Positions 1-7,427 of a stretch of DNA of 64,000 bases are shown here, one piece after another. The DNA is from Frankia umida (GTDB taxonomy: Bacteria; Actinomycetota; Actinomycetes; Frankiales; Frankiaceae). Within the stretch, counting starts at the first letter, position 1. Every line of letters begins with the position of its first letter. The DNA lies in assembly GCF_023242945.1 (NCBI RefSeq), contig NZ_JALKFT010000001.1, forward strand, positions 1-64,000, written 5' to 3'. Made by a program: the position numbers and the translations under genes. The notes below the pieces were generated by a model. The model was not told where the DNA came from and searched no databases. It worked only from the letters and a program-made list of their open reading frames with translations.

Positions 1-622
1 CCTCCGCCGGCAGCTGGCCGCCGACAGCCCCGACGCCTACCTCCCCGACCTCGCCGCATCGCTGAACAACCTGGCGAACCGCCTGTCGGAGGTGGGGCAG
101 GATGGGGAAGATCTGGCCGCCGGGTTGATCTCCGAGTTTCCGGTGAGGTGGGGACAAGGGTTTCTGCTGTGCCGTCGGGCTGCTGTCACAGAACGCCCTT
201 TCCCTCGGCGCGCAGCTGATGCGATCGCCGCGCTGGAAATCCTCGATGGCGAGGATGCCCCCGAGGCCCTCGCTGAGGTGCACGGCATGCTGCGGGAACT
301 GTTGAGTGCGAACCCAGCCAGCTTTGACCAGTTTTGGACTGCGGTACATCCCGGTGGCTATCCGGGCTGGCTGGTGCTGCCCGACGCTGTTCTGCGACAG
401 GTGGTCGACTGGCTGAATGCTCCGACCATCCGGGAGTCCGCTGCCTACCTGGAGAGCCATCGTGACCTGCTCGGCCCGGCGGGCGTGGTCGCCCTCGACG
501 AGATCGGTCTGAGATTTCCGCACGAGCCGCGGATTGAGGCGCACCGCCAACTACTCGCCACCGCCATCACCGAAGGTGTCGGTGCTGCTTACGCCCCACT
601 ACTGGCCAGCGATGTTCCTTAG
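1..622 (+). CDS. TPR-repeat protein, C-terminal part (5' end outside window)
   Basis: The reading frame is open from base 2, so the gene starts upstream of the window. The first residues (LAADSPDAYLPDLAASLNNL, then ANRLSEVGQ) look like one helical unit of the tetratricopeptide repeats found in large arrays in Frankia proteins. The following 175 residues no longer repeat. They form a Trp/Leu-rich tail (WLVLPDAVLRQVVDWL, TIRESAAYLESH) that I associate with the C-terminus of such proteins. TPR proteins are protein-interaction scaffolds; the partner and process cannot be told here. No catalytic motif is visible. The family call is fairly secure, the function unknown. Confidence 0.7.
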   Translation, partial: LRRQLAADSPDAYLPDLAASLNNLANRLSEVGQDGEDLAAGLISEFPVRWGQGFLLCRRAAVTERPFPRRAADAIAALEILDGEDAPEALAEVHGMLRELLSANPASFDQFWTAVHPGGYPGWLVLPDAVLRQVVDWLNAPTIRESAAYLESHRDLLGPAGVVALDEIGLRFPHEPRIEAHRQLLATAITEGVGAAYAPLLASDVP

Positions 623-796
623 GCCCGGATACGTCATCTGATGAAATCAACATCGATCACCTGGTAGAAGTCCTGGCCGGCGCCAGCGATCTCCAGACGC
701 CGAATGGCACGTGATATCCCTGCCGCTACGGAAGCAGGCGCGAGCGCTCGGCCGGATTCCGCGGTAGGAGGTCGTCCGCCGACCAGCACAGCTGGG

Positions 797-1282
797 TCAG
801 ATGCTCGGGCTGACCCCGGCATCCACCGCCGGGGAGGCGCCGGGACCGGGCAGCACGTCGATCGTGTCGGCGCGGATGGGCTCGCCGCACCGCTCACAGC
901 GGGGGGCGGCGGGCGCGATGTGGCCGCATGGCCGGTGCTGGTAGAGAACGGGCGGGCCGGCCGACCCGGCGAGCCACCGGTCGCCGAAGCGGGCCATGGC
1001 GATCAGGACGTCGCACAGGTCGACCCCCTCGGCGGTGAGCACGTACTCGTACCGCCTGGGCCGGGCCGAGTACTCGCTGCGGGCGAGGACACCGCACTCG
1101 ACCAGCCATTTCAGCCGTTCGGCGAGAACCTTGCGGGAGATGCCGAGTTCGGCCTGGATCTGGTCGAAGCGGCGGATGCCGACCATCACGTCGCGCAGGA
1201 TCAGCGGCGACCAGGGCTCGCCGATCAGGTCGAGGGTGCGCGCGATCGAGCAGGCCCGATCGGAGAACTGGGTGCGTTGCAC
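797..1282 (-). CDS. HxlR-family winged-helix transcriptional regulator
   Basis: 161 residues from a GTG start. The HxlR core is clear: an N-terminal Cys followed by SIARTLDLIGEPWSPLILRD, then RRFDQIQAELGISRKVLAER as the recognition helix region, then the wing (ARPRRYEYVLTAEG). The C-terminal extension YQHRPCGH...CERCGEPI has four Cys/His in a zinc-ribbon-like arrangement, common in HxlR relatives. HxlR proteins are dimeric regulators that respond to redox or reactive electrophiles. The gene is divergent from the flavin-reductase-like gene at 1368, and two dyads lie between them, so local autoregulation and control of the neighbour is the simplest reading. Confidence 0.9.
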   Translation of the reverse strand: MQRTQFSDRACSIARTLDLIGEPWSPLILRDVMVGIRRFDQIQAELGISRKVLAERLKWLVECGVLARSEYSARPRRYEYVLTAEGVDLCDVLIAMARFGDRWLAGSAGPPVLYQHRPCGHIAPAAPRCERCGEPIRADTIDVLPGPGASPAVDAGVSPSI

Positions 1283-1303
1283 GACGTCATCCTACGTCCA
1301 TGA

Positions 1304-1350
1304 GTTCCCTGAAGGAACCACCCGTGCTAGCGTCCGTTCCGTCAGGAAAC
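1304..1350. promoter_or_regulatory. Double dyad, candidate HxlR operator
   Basis: Two related inverted repeats sit in the 85-bp divergent gap: GTTCCCTGAAGGAAC at 1304-1318 (perfect 5-bp arms, 5-nt spacer) and GTTCCGTCAGGAAAC at 1336-1350 (same arms, 4-nt spacer, one extra A). Their centres are about 32 bp apart, three helical turns. The position 12-32 bp upstream of the + gene fits repressor sites covering both promoters. Assignment to the HxlR protein is inference from position. Confidence 0.6.
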
Positions 1351-1367
1351 TGAATGAAGGGATGCTG

Positions 1368-1952
1368 ATGATGAGCCAGCCGCACGACAACGCCATACCC
1401 ACGCCCACGCCCACGGGCGTGCGCGTGTCAGCCACCGCCGCCGCGCCGCGGCAGGGCGACCTCGCCCTGCTCGACACTCCTGCCGCCCAGCGCCTGCTGG
1501 CGTCGACGATCCCCGCACGGTTCGCCTATGTCGCCCTCGACGGCACGCCCCGCGTGGTGCCGACCTGGTTCCACTGGACCGGCGAGGAGCTGGTGACGGT
1601 CACCTACGTCGACGGTCCCGCCATCAGCCATCCCGCGAAGCGGCTGGCCGCGCTGCGGCACCGGCCGGGCGCCGCCGTCACCATCGACACCGAGGGCTTC
1701 CCACCCGAGTCGCTCAGCCTGCGCGGCCAGGTCGAGATCACCGAGGTGGACGGCCTCGCACCCGAGTACGTCGCGGCGGCGCACCGCTACCTCGGGCCGC
1801 AGGCGGCTGCCGGCATGCTCAGCCAGGTCGACGCCCCCGGCACGGTCCAGGCCCGCATCGCACTGCGGCCGACCTGGGTCGGCCTACTCGACTTCGCCGG
1901 ACGCAGGCCCAGCGCCCAGGGCGGCATCGACCAGCAAGAAACACCCGAATAA
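1368..1952 (+). CDS. Pyridoxamine 5'-phosphate oxidase-like flavin/F420 protein
   Basis: 194 residues. The split-barrel core of the PNPOx/FDOR superfamily is visible: ARFAYVALDGTPRVVPTWF, then HPAKRLAALRHRPGAAVTID, then a long helix (PEYVAAAHRYLG) and a C-terminal strand RPTWVGLLDFAGR. Members bind FMN or F420 and reduce small molecules; the sequence does not decide which cofactor. Of the clustered ATGs (1362, 1368, 1371) I chose 1368 because GAAGGG at 1356-1361 is then properly spaced. The N-terminal 20 residues hold a short PTPTPT run. It is divergent from the HxlR regulator and probably its target. Confidence 0.75.
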   Translation: MMSQPHDNAIPTPTPTGVRVSATAAAPRQGDLALLDTPAAQRLLASTIPARFAYVALDGTPRVVPTWFHWTGEELVTVTYVDGPAISHPAKRLAALRHRPGAAVTIDTEGFPPESLSLRGQVEITEVDGLAPEYVAAAHRYLGPQAAAGMLSQVDAPGTVQARIALRPTWVGLLDFAGRRPSAQGGIDQQETPE

Positions 1953-1974
1953 GACCGGGGAAACCACCAGAAGG

Positions 1975-3099
1975 CTAGACCGTGCGGACCTGGACGTCCG
2001 TGTCACCGGTGAGATACCAGGAGCGGCCGACGAGCGAGACCTCTCCGGTGGCCACCACCGGGGCTCGCTCCTCGTGGGCACGGATCGCCAGCCGGTAGGA
2101 GTCGCCCGAAAGGTTCACTCTGACCCGACGTCGGGATCTTCCCAGGTATCCGTCAATCACCGCCGTGCCGCCGTCGTCATTGCCCGCCCGCTCCAGACGG
2201 ACCACCTGGCCGACGACTCGACCCTGAGCTTCGGTCGGCCTTCTTCTGAGAAGGCCGACAATTTTCTCCACCTGGTCGGCCTGGGGCCGCGGAACTTCGA
2301 TACGACTCGGCGTATCCGAACCGGCGGGTATGGATCCCGAAAGGACAAACCGCAGTTCCAGCGCACGGACCCCTTCCTGCCCGCCCATCGCGCCGACCGC
2401 CTCCACCATCTCCGCGCTGGCACCTCGCTCCACCGCGTCGTCGAGCGTGATGCTGCCCTGCGGATCCAGAAGTTCCCGCGTTGCTTCCAGACCGCTGGCG
2501 AGGGTCTCGACGACTCGGCGCGAGAAAACAACCGGACCAGAAGCAGGATCAGCGCTGGAATCTTCCACAGCGCCTTCATGACGAACAAAAACAGGTAGCA
2601 CGAAACTACCTCGAATCGTGTGGCCGAGCCGGAGATCGTTGGCCACGAAATCCGTCGCGGCTCCGGGTCTTCTACCCGGATGCGCCGGCCTTGGCCTGAT
2701 CGCGCTGCACGCGGCGACCAGCATCATGCGCGAGATCCCGTCCACCAGGACCTTTGCCTCACTCAGCGGAATCGAATCACCTGGGGTGAGCTGGTCCGCC
2801 CGCAGGAGAACGATGTCGCTTCGCGCGCTCAGAATTCGAAGCGGCAGCGCGGTGCGTTCGATGCCGTGCACCAGGGATATCGTCCGAAGCGCATCCCTGA
2901 CCCGCATCCCGAAATCCCGATATTCTGAATCATAAGGGACCATCACGCTCGAATCCAGCGCGGTGTTTTCCCAGATGGCGCTCACACCGAGGCTGTGCGC
3001 GACCCGCTGCCACCCGTTGACCAGCAAGAAGGATTCAATTTCGCCTGGATCCACGTCAAGCGAAGGAAGGTCTTCGATCGTCGTCGAGTCGACGCTCAC
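1975..3099 (-). CDS. Unknown protein, partner of the DUF4365 protein
   Basis: 374 residues. I do not recognise the family. No signal peptide or membrane helix stands out. The N-terminal third (FLLVNGWQRV..., IWENTALDSSVMVPYDSEY, FGMRVRDALRTIS) looks like a compact alpha/beta domain; the middle has LRADQLTPGDSIPLSEAKVL followed by a helix rich in Met and Ala; the C-terminal 80 residues form a beta-rich domain (RRVRVNLSGDSYRLAIRAHE) that could be a small barrel. Its ATG overlaps the TGA of the DUF4365 gene upstream by 4 bp, so the two are co-translated. Codon use resembles the neighbours except for somewhat more AT in the middle. A role in a two-component defence or toxin-immunity unit is only conjecture. 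Confidence 0.6.
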   Translation of the reverse strand: MSVDSTTIEDLPSLDVDPGEIESFLLVNGWQRVAHSLGVSAIWENTALDSSVMVPYDSEYRDFGMRVRDALRTISLVHGIERTALPLRILSARSDIVLLRADQLTPGDSIPLSEAKVLVDGISRMMLVAACSAIRPRPAHPGRRPGAATDFVANDLRLGHTIRGSFVLPVFVRHEGAVEDSSADPASGPVVFSRRVVETLASGLEATRELLDPQGSITLDDAVERGASAEMVEAVGAMGGQEGVRALELRFVLSGSIPAGSDTPSRIEVPRPQADQVEKIVGLLRRRPTEAQGRVVGQVVRLERAGNDDGGTAVIDGYLGRSRRRVRVNLSGDSYRLAIRAHEERAPVVATGEVSLVGRSWYLTGDTDVQVRTV

Positions 3100-3662
3100 G
3101 GCTTCCCTCCGCTCCCTATCCGATAAAGAATTCCCAGAAGCTGCTCTACATTGTAGACATTTTTCCGGGGCAGTACCACCGTTTTGGTGGATCCCGAGGT
3201 CGGACCGCTGCCTTCGATGCAGGTCCAGAAGGCCGAGCCATTGAGGATCATGCGATCCTTCTCGGTTGCCAGCCAGTCGACGGGATCTCCAGGAACAACA
3301 AGGACAACAAGTATTTTTCGGTTATAGGTCCTCGGGTCCTGTAGCTTGTTGTAGTGGGCACCTGACAGTTCCCAGTGCACACCATCTTCCCGGAGAACGT
3401 CCTGCGATGTGCACTTCATCTGCACATCCACCACCGACGAGCTGTAGCGACGGTGGTGGGCGACCTGTCGCACGGTGTAGTCGATCGTCTCGACGTCGGA
3501 TCTCAGATCGGAGATCGTGCACCGCGCCGCAGCCGCGATCGCGTGGGTGAAGGCGAGGCTGAACGCCTGCTTGCACTCCGAAGCATGGAGCGACCCGTAG
3601 GGGATGCCCGACGGTGTCCACATAGCTGGCCACTGATTCGGAGCGGCACGCTCCCCCGCCAC
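3096..3662 (-). CDS. DUF4365 domain protein (PD-(D/E)XK nuclease-like fold)
   Basis: 188 residues from GTG 3662, chosen because GAGGGGG lies 4 nt upstream; an in-frame ATG at 3623 and a TTG at 3683 are alternatives. DUF4365 hallmarks: an N-terminal Ala-rich helix (FTHAIAAAARC), an Asp in ETIDYTV (D61), the core strand VVDVQMKCTS (D79, Q81, K83, a D-x-Q-x-K variant of the PD-(D/E)XK signature), then NRKILVVLVVPGDPVDWL and a late Trp in SAFWTCIEG. DUF4365 proteins are predicted nucleic-acid-cleaving or -binding proteins of unknown role. The downstream unknown gene overlaps it by 4 bp. The region upstream for 500 bp is empty and more AT-rich than average. Confidence 0.7.
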   Translation of the reverse strand: MAGERAAPNQWPAMWTPSGIPYGSLHASECKQAFSLAFTHAIAAAARCTISDLRSDVETIDYTVRQVAHHRRYSSSVVDVQMKCTSQDVLREDGVHWELSGAHYNKLQDPRTYNRKILVVLVVPGDPVDWLATEKDRMILNGSAFWTCIEGSGPTSGSTKTVVLPRKNVYNVEQLLGILYRIGSGGKP

Positions 3663-4199
3663 GCAACCCCCTCGGCCACCCAACGCCGGCAGATCACCAC
3701 CATACGTGGCAAGAGGTGATCGGACGCCACGAGCCCTGCCGAGGATCCAACCCGGCAGCCACGGCTGGAACCGTCACGCGAGACGATCCGCAGGTCAGGC
3801 CGCACGAGTAGCCGCAGATGCCTGACGAAGAGCACGAAAAAGGCGCGGGGACGCTCGGGTCCTCGGTACGACTCCCAGGAGCCGCCCGGTCCGGCGCGCT
3901 TCCCTGGTTCCCTGATGTCCCTTTGCGTCACATTGCTGACCGCATGGGCGCGTCATCCTGACCTGGTCAACCGGCAGTGCTGAAGCCCGACATCAGCGCA
4001 CCCCGGACCCAGTCCGAAAATCGGCATGCCGCACGGTGGGTTCCTTCGTGCTGCCGTGACGCGGGTCCGATACCGGGCAGGGTGGCGTACTCGGTCACGA
4101 GAAGGAAGAAGGCGATTCAGTGCCCGCGGTCAGTTCGGTGCGTGTGGTCAGCGCCGTGAACGCCGGCTGACCACGTCCCGCCATCTTCCGCGGCTTCCC
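3663..4199. other. Intergenic stretch, no gene supported
   Basis: 537 bp between the DUF4365 gene and the MarR gene. Open frames here have poor codon composition (third positions not GC-enriched) and no recognisable domain. The stretch must hold the promoter of the DUF4365 operon. I see no strong dyad or terminator. Confidence 0.5.
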
Positions 4200-4694
4200 C
4201 TACCGGAAGTCGTGGGAGGTGGCGGGGTCCGCGGCGTTGGCCGCATGGTCGAGCGCGTCGTTGAGCGCGGTCAGTTCGGAGGTGAAGGCGTGGAAGCGGG
4301 ACGGGCCGAACTCGGCGAGCGCCTTCTTGAAGACGTCCGACTGTAAGGCGGCCTCCTGCTGGTAGATGCGCGCGCCTTCGCTGGTCGCCTGGAACACCCG
4401 GCGCCGCGAGCCGGGCGGCATGTGCGATTCGACCAGGCCGCGACCGATCGCGTTCTTCACCTGACGGCTCACCGTCGACTGCTCCAGATGCAGCGTGCAT
4501 TCGAGGTCCGCCATCGTGCACGGACCCGACTCGGCCAGGGCCCACAGGATGCGGAACATCGACCGGTCCAGGGTCGAACCCTCCGGCGTCATGATCCGTC
4601 GGCGGCTCAGCCGCAGCACCTCACGGGCGATGGCCCGCAACAAATCGTCCTCGTCCGGCTCGCTGCCCACCGGTTTCCCGTCCAGCTGCTCCAT
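4200..4694 (-). CDS. MarR-family transcriptional regulator
   Basis: 164 residues. The MarR winged helix is visible: RSMFRILWALAESGPCTMADLE, then recognition helix STVSRQVKNAIGRGLVES, then the wing SRRRVFQATSEGARIY, with flanking dimerisation helices. The ATG at 4694 was chosen over the upstream TTG because GAGGTGAG sits 7 nt before it. MarR proteins repress efflux genes and release DNA on ligand binding. It lies 204 bp downstream of the MFS exporter on the same strand and probably represses the exporter promoter, where direct repeats are found at 6462-6487. Confidence 0.88.
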   Translation of the reverse strand: MEQLDGKPVGSEPDEDDLLRAIAREVLRLSRRRIMTPEGSTLDRSMFRILWALAESGPCTMADLECTLHLEQSTVSRQVKNAIGRGLVESHMPPGSRRRVFQATSEGARIYQQEAALQSDVFKKALAEFGPSRFHAFTSELTALNDALDHAANAADPATSHDFR

Positions 4695-4898
4695 CACCGA
4701 TCTCACCTCGTCCAAACCAGGTCCCGGGGGGCCACGACGGGCCCATCTCCACCGCCAGCCCGCGGGACCGAAATCCTGCCACGGACGGCCACCACGCGGG
4801 TGGGTCGTCCGTCGGACACGCCCCGGAGCTGGCGGCCGATGAACCGCTCCGAGGCGTGCCCGATCTGTTTCGTCGCCCGGACCCGGCCGGGCGGGGTC

Positions 4899-6443
4899 TC
4901 ACACCTTGGTGGTGACGGTGGACGTGTCGTCGGACGTCCGGGCCGCCGGGGCGAACGGGGCGTCCTGCGGGTCGATCAGGGAGACGGCCGCCGGACCGCC
5001 GATGCCGTTCTGCGGGGAGCCGCCGGAGACGATGTCGGTGGAGCGGGCCGGGCGACGGGCACTGATGAAGGTGGCCAGGCCCGCACCCAGCAGGGCGGCG
5101 ACGGCACCGACGATGAAGCAGAGCCGGAACGCGTCCTGGTCGGGCACCTGGGTGTTGCCCAGAGTGATCGTGTTGCTGGCGAGCAGGGTGCCCATCAGGG
5201 CGGCGGCGAGGGTCGCGCCGACCGAACGGCTCAGCGCGTTCAGGCCCACCGCGGCACCGGCCTCCGCCGGCGGCGTCGCGTCCATGATGAGGGTGGGCAT
5301 CGCGGCGTAGCCGATGCCGACACCGGCGGACGCCACGCAGGAGACCAGCAGCAGCTGCCAGGACGCGTCCATCCACAGGGCGGCGATGACGTAGCCGAAC
5401 GCCAGCACGGTCGCCCCGGTCATCAGGGTGATCCGGGCGCCGAGGGTGGCGATCAGCTTGCTGGACACCGGGGCGAACAGCAGCATCATCAGCCCACCGG
5501 GCGCCATCCACAGCCCGGCAGCGAGCACCGACTGGCCGAGCCCGAAACCGGTGGCCTTCGGCAGCTGCAGCAGCTGCGGGACGACGATGGACTGCGCCAT
5601 CATGCCGAACCCGACAGCGACGGCCGCGATGTTGGTCATCAGCACCGGCCGCTTCGCGGTCGCCCGCAGGTCGACCAGCGGCTCGGCCTGGCGCAGCTCG
5701 TAGGCGCCCCAGGCGACCAGGATGACCACCCCGCCGATGATCGCGCCCAGGGTGTTCACGGACGCCCAGCCCCAGTCGTTGCCCTTGGAGATACCGACCA
5801 GGAAGGCGACCAGACCCGCGGCGAGCCCCAGCGCGCCGCCGATGTCCATGCTTCCGCCGTGCGAGTCCCGCACGTGCGGCACCGCGAACACGCTGGCCAG
5901 CAGCACCAGCCCCGCGATCCCGGCCGACACCCAGAACAGGGCGTGCCAGTTGAGGCTGTTGACGATCCAGGCGGCCAGCGGCAGACCGATGGCACCACCG
6001 ACACCGAGCGTGGCGCTCATCGCGGCCAGCGACGTCGCCGCCATCTTCGGCGGCGTGATCTCCCTGATCAGCGAGATACCGACCGGGATGAAGCCCATCC
6101 CCAGCCCCTGCAACGCCCGACCGGTCAGCATCGGCAGAATCGAGCTGGACATGGCGCACACCAGCGAGCCGACGACGAGCGTCGCGGCGCTGGCCACCAG
6201 CACCCGCTGCTTGCCGAACAGGTCCGCCAGGCGCCCCGCGACCACCATGGCGACCGCGGCGGCCAGCAGCGTCACCGTCACCACCCAGGCGGCGCTGGAC
6301 GCCGAGGTGCCGAGCAGGTCAGGCAGGTCGGACTGGATGGGGATGACGAGCGTCTGGGAGAGCGCGGCGGTCATCCCGCCGAGGCACAGCGCCGCCACCG
6401 ACACCGCCGGTGGAACCTTGGAGATCCGTACGCCTGGAGACAT
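4899..6443 (-). CDS. MFS drug exporter, DHA2 (EmrB/QacA-like, 14 TM)
   Basis: 514 residues, the usual length of 14-helix DHA2 antiporters. Visible features are motif A-like VAGRLADLFGKQRVLV between TM2 and TM3, motif C-like GVGGAIGLPLAAWIV in TM5, and repeated hydrophobic helices to about residue 460, followed by a hydrophilic tail with ISARRPARSTD. It would export small hydrophobic compounds with the proton gradient in the cytoplasmic membrane. Ribosome binding site GAAGGGA precedes the ATG. It shares its upstream region with the divergent cyclase-family gene and is followed by the MarR gene. Confidence 0.9.
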   Translation of the reverse strand: MSPGVRISKVPPAVSVAALCLGGMTAALSQTLVIPIQSDLPDLLGTSASSAAWVVTVTLLAAAVAMVVAGRLADLFGKQRVLVASAATLVVGSLVCAMSSSILPMLTGRALQGLGMGFIPVGISLIREITPPKMAATSLAAMSATLGVGGAIGLPLAAWIVNSLNWHALFWVSAGIAGLVLLASVFAVPHVRDSHGGSMDIGGALGLAAGLVAFLVGISKGNDWGWASVNTLGAIIGGVVILVAWGAYELRQAEPLVDLRATAKRPVLMTNIAAVAVGFGMMAQSIVVPQLLQLPKATGFGLGQSVLAAGLWMAPGGLMMLLFAPVSSKLIATLGARITLMTGATVLAFGYVIAALWMDASWQLLLVSCVASAGVGIGYAAMPTLIMDATPPAEAGAAVGLNALSRSVGATLAAALMGTLLASNTITLGNTQVPDQDAFRLCFIVGAVAALLGAGLATFISARRPARSTDIVSGGSPQNGIGGPAAVSLIDPQDAPFAPAARTSDDTSTVTTKV

Positions 6444-6461
6444 GTTCTTCCCTTCGTCGGC

Positions 6462-6487
6462 CTACATGCATGCTACATACATGCATC
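6462..6487. promoter_or_regulatory. Direct repeats TACATGCA, candidate MarR operator
   Basis: TACATGCAT occurs at 6463-6471 and again at 6478-6486, 15 bp apart, each containing the palindrome ATGCAT. The pair lies about 20-45 bp before the exporter ATG in the divergent region. It is AT-rich in a very GC-rich setting. Binding by the MarR protein encoded downstream of the exporter is inference. Confidence 0.55.
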
Positions 6488-6541
6488 TCCCCCACCAAGG
6501 TTCTGTTGTCCAGGTCTCCCCCGTCGCCTACGTCACTCCTG

Positions 6542-7339
6542 GTGTCCGATGTCACTCCTGACGTCACCACCGCCCCTCCCTTCCCTGGCTGGAGGTTCGC
6601 CCTGAGCAGCGGTGAACTGATCGACCTGTCGGTGCCGATCGTCGACGGCATGCCGGTCTACCCTGGCGATCCGCCGGTCACGGTGGTACCCGCGCTGCGG
6701 GCGGCCACGGACGGCGCCAACGTGCAGCGACTGCACCTGGGCTCACAGACCGGCACCCACGTGGACGCCCCCTGGCACATCGACGACGCCCTGCCCCGCC
6801 TGGACCAGATCCCGCTGGAGCGCTTCACCGGCCCCGCCCTACCCGTCGACGCCCGCGGCCTCGCCCCTCGGACGCCCCTGCCGCCGTCGATCCTGCCCGC
6901 CGACCTGCGCCCCGGGGACATCGTCCTGATCGTCACCGGCTGGTCGACCCGCTTCGGGCACCCCAGCTACCTCGACCATCCCTACCTGGCCGCCGCCACC
7001 GCCCAGGCCCTCGTCGACGCCGGCATCCGCACCATCGGTATCGACGCCGCCAGCGTCGACCCATCCCCCTCCTCGGACGGGCTGGCCGCTTCCTCGGACG
7101 GGCTGGCGGCTTCCTCGGACGGGCTGGCGGCGCACCGGGTCCTGTGCGGGGCCGGCGCGGTGATCGTCGAGAACCTCACCGGGCTGGACCGGCTGGTGAC
7201 GGCCGCCCGGCTGGGCCGCCCGATCGAGATGTTCCTGTTCCCGCTGCCACTGGCCGGGACGGACGGCGCCCCCGTGCGCGCCGTCGCCCGGCTCGGCGCA
7301 CCTCGACGCGACCCCACCCGGGCGCGCGAAACCCCCTGA
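6542..7339 (+). CDS. Cyclase-family protein (kynurenine formamidase-like fold)
   Basis: About 265 residues from GTG 6542; the start is uncertain because no clear ribosome site is seen and an ATG exists at 6470 inside the operator. Family motifs: LIDLSVPIVDGMPVYPGDPP at the N-terminus, the metal-binding signature GTHVDAPWHI, later GDIVLIVTGW and IGIDAASVDPSPSS with the conserved His in AAHRVL. These enzymes are Zn or Mn hydrolases acting on N-formylkynurenine or related cyclic amides and lactones. Between ASVDP and the His, three 7-residue repeats (SSDGLAA) are inserted by a 21-bp tandem duplication. Divergent from the MFS exporter, so it may process the same substrate. Confidence 0.8.
   Translation: MSDVTPDVTTAPPFPGWRFALSSGELIDLSVPIVDGMPVYPGDPPVTVVPALRAATDGANVQRLHLGSQTGTHVDAPWHIDDALPRLDQIPLERFTGPALPVDARGLAPRTPLPPSILPADLRPGDIVLIVTGWSTRFGHPSYLDHPYLAAATAQALVDAGIRTIGIDAASVDPSPSSDGLAASSDGLAASSDGLAAHRVLCGAGAVIVENLTGLDRLVTAARLGRPIEMFLFPLPLAGTDGAPVRAVARLGAPRRDPTRARETP
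7070..7132 (+). repeat. Three 21-bp tandem repeats inside the cyclase gene
   Basis: Three copies of a 21-bp unit (7070-7090, 7091-7111, 7112-7132) encode SSDGLAA three times. Units differ by one or two bases. Being a multiple of 3 bp they keep the frame. They sit in a loop just before the conserved active-site His. Confidence 0.95.
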
Positions 7340-7357
7340 CACCGAGGGCCGGCCTGT

Positions 7358-7383
7358 CACCCCCCGGGTGAACCCGGGAGGTG
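7358..7383. terminator. Hairpin between convergent genes
   Basis: Arms 7358-7369 (CACCCCCCGGGT) and 7372-7383 (ACCCGGGAGGTG) pair over 12 bp with one mismatch around a 2-nt loop. It lies 19 bp past the cyclase stop and 30 bp past the sepX stop, so it can serve both. No T-run follows, as usual in actinobacteria. Confidence 0.65.
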
Positions 7384-7391
7384 CGACGCGC

Positions 7392-7427
7392 GTGTCAGCT
7401 ACCTACCGCGTGTCAGCTACCTACCGC
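7392..7427. repeat. 18-bp tandem duplication covering the sepX stop codon
   Basis: The unit at 7392-7409 is repeated exactly at 7410-7427. On the minus strand both copies read HAVGS followed by TGA, so the end of sepX, including its stop, is present twice and the second copy lies in the 3' untranslated region. Confidence 0.9.

Noticed and set aside
3503..3931. Minus-strand frame overlapping the DUF4365 start region
   Set aside because: Composition unlike a globular protein and overlaps the better-supported gene; no ribosome site.
4422..6605. 727-codon + strand frame opposite the MFS exporter
   Set aside because: Gln/Arg/His-rich composition, no domain; it is the antisense of a clear 14-TM transporter.
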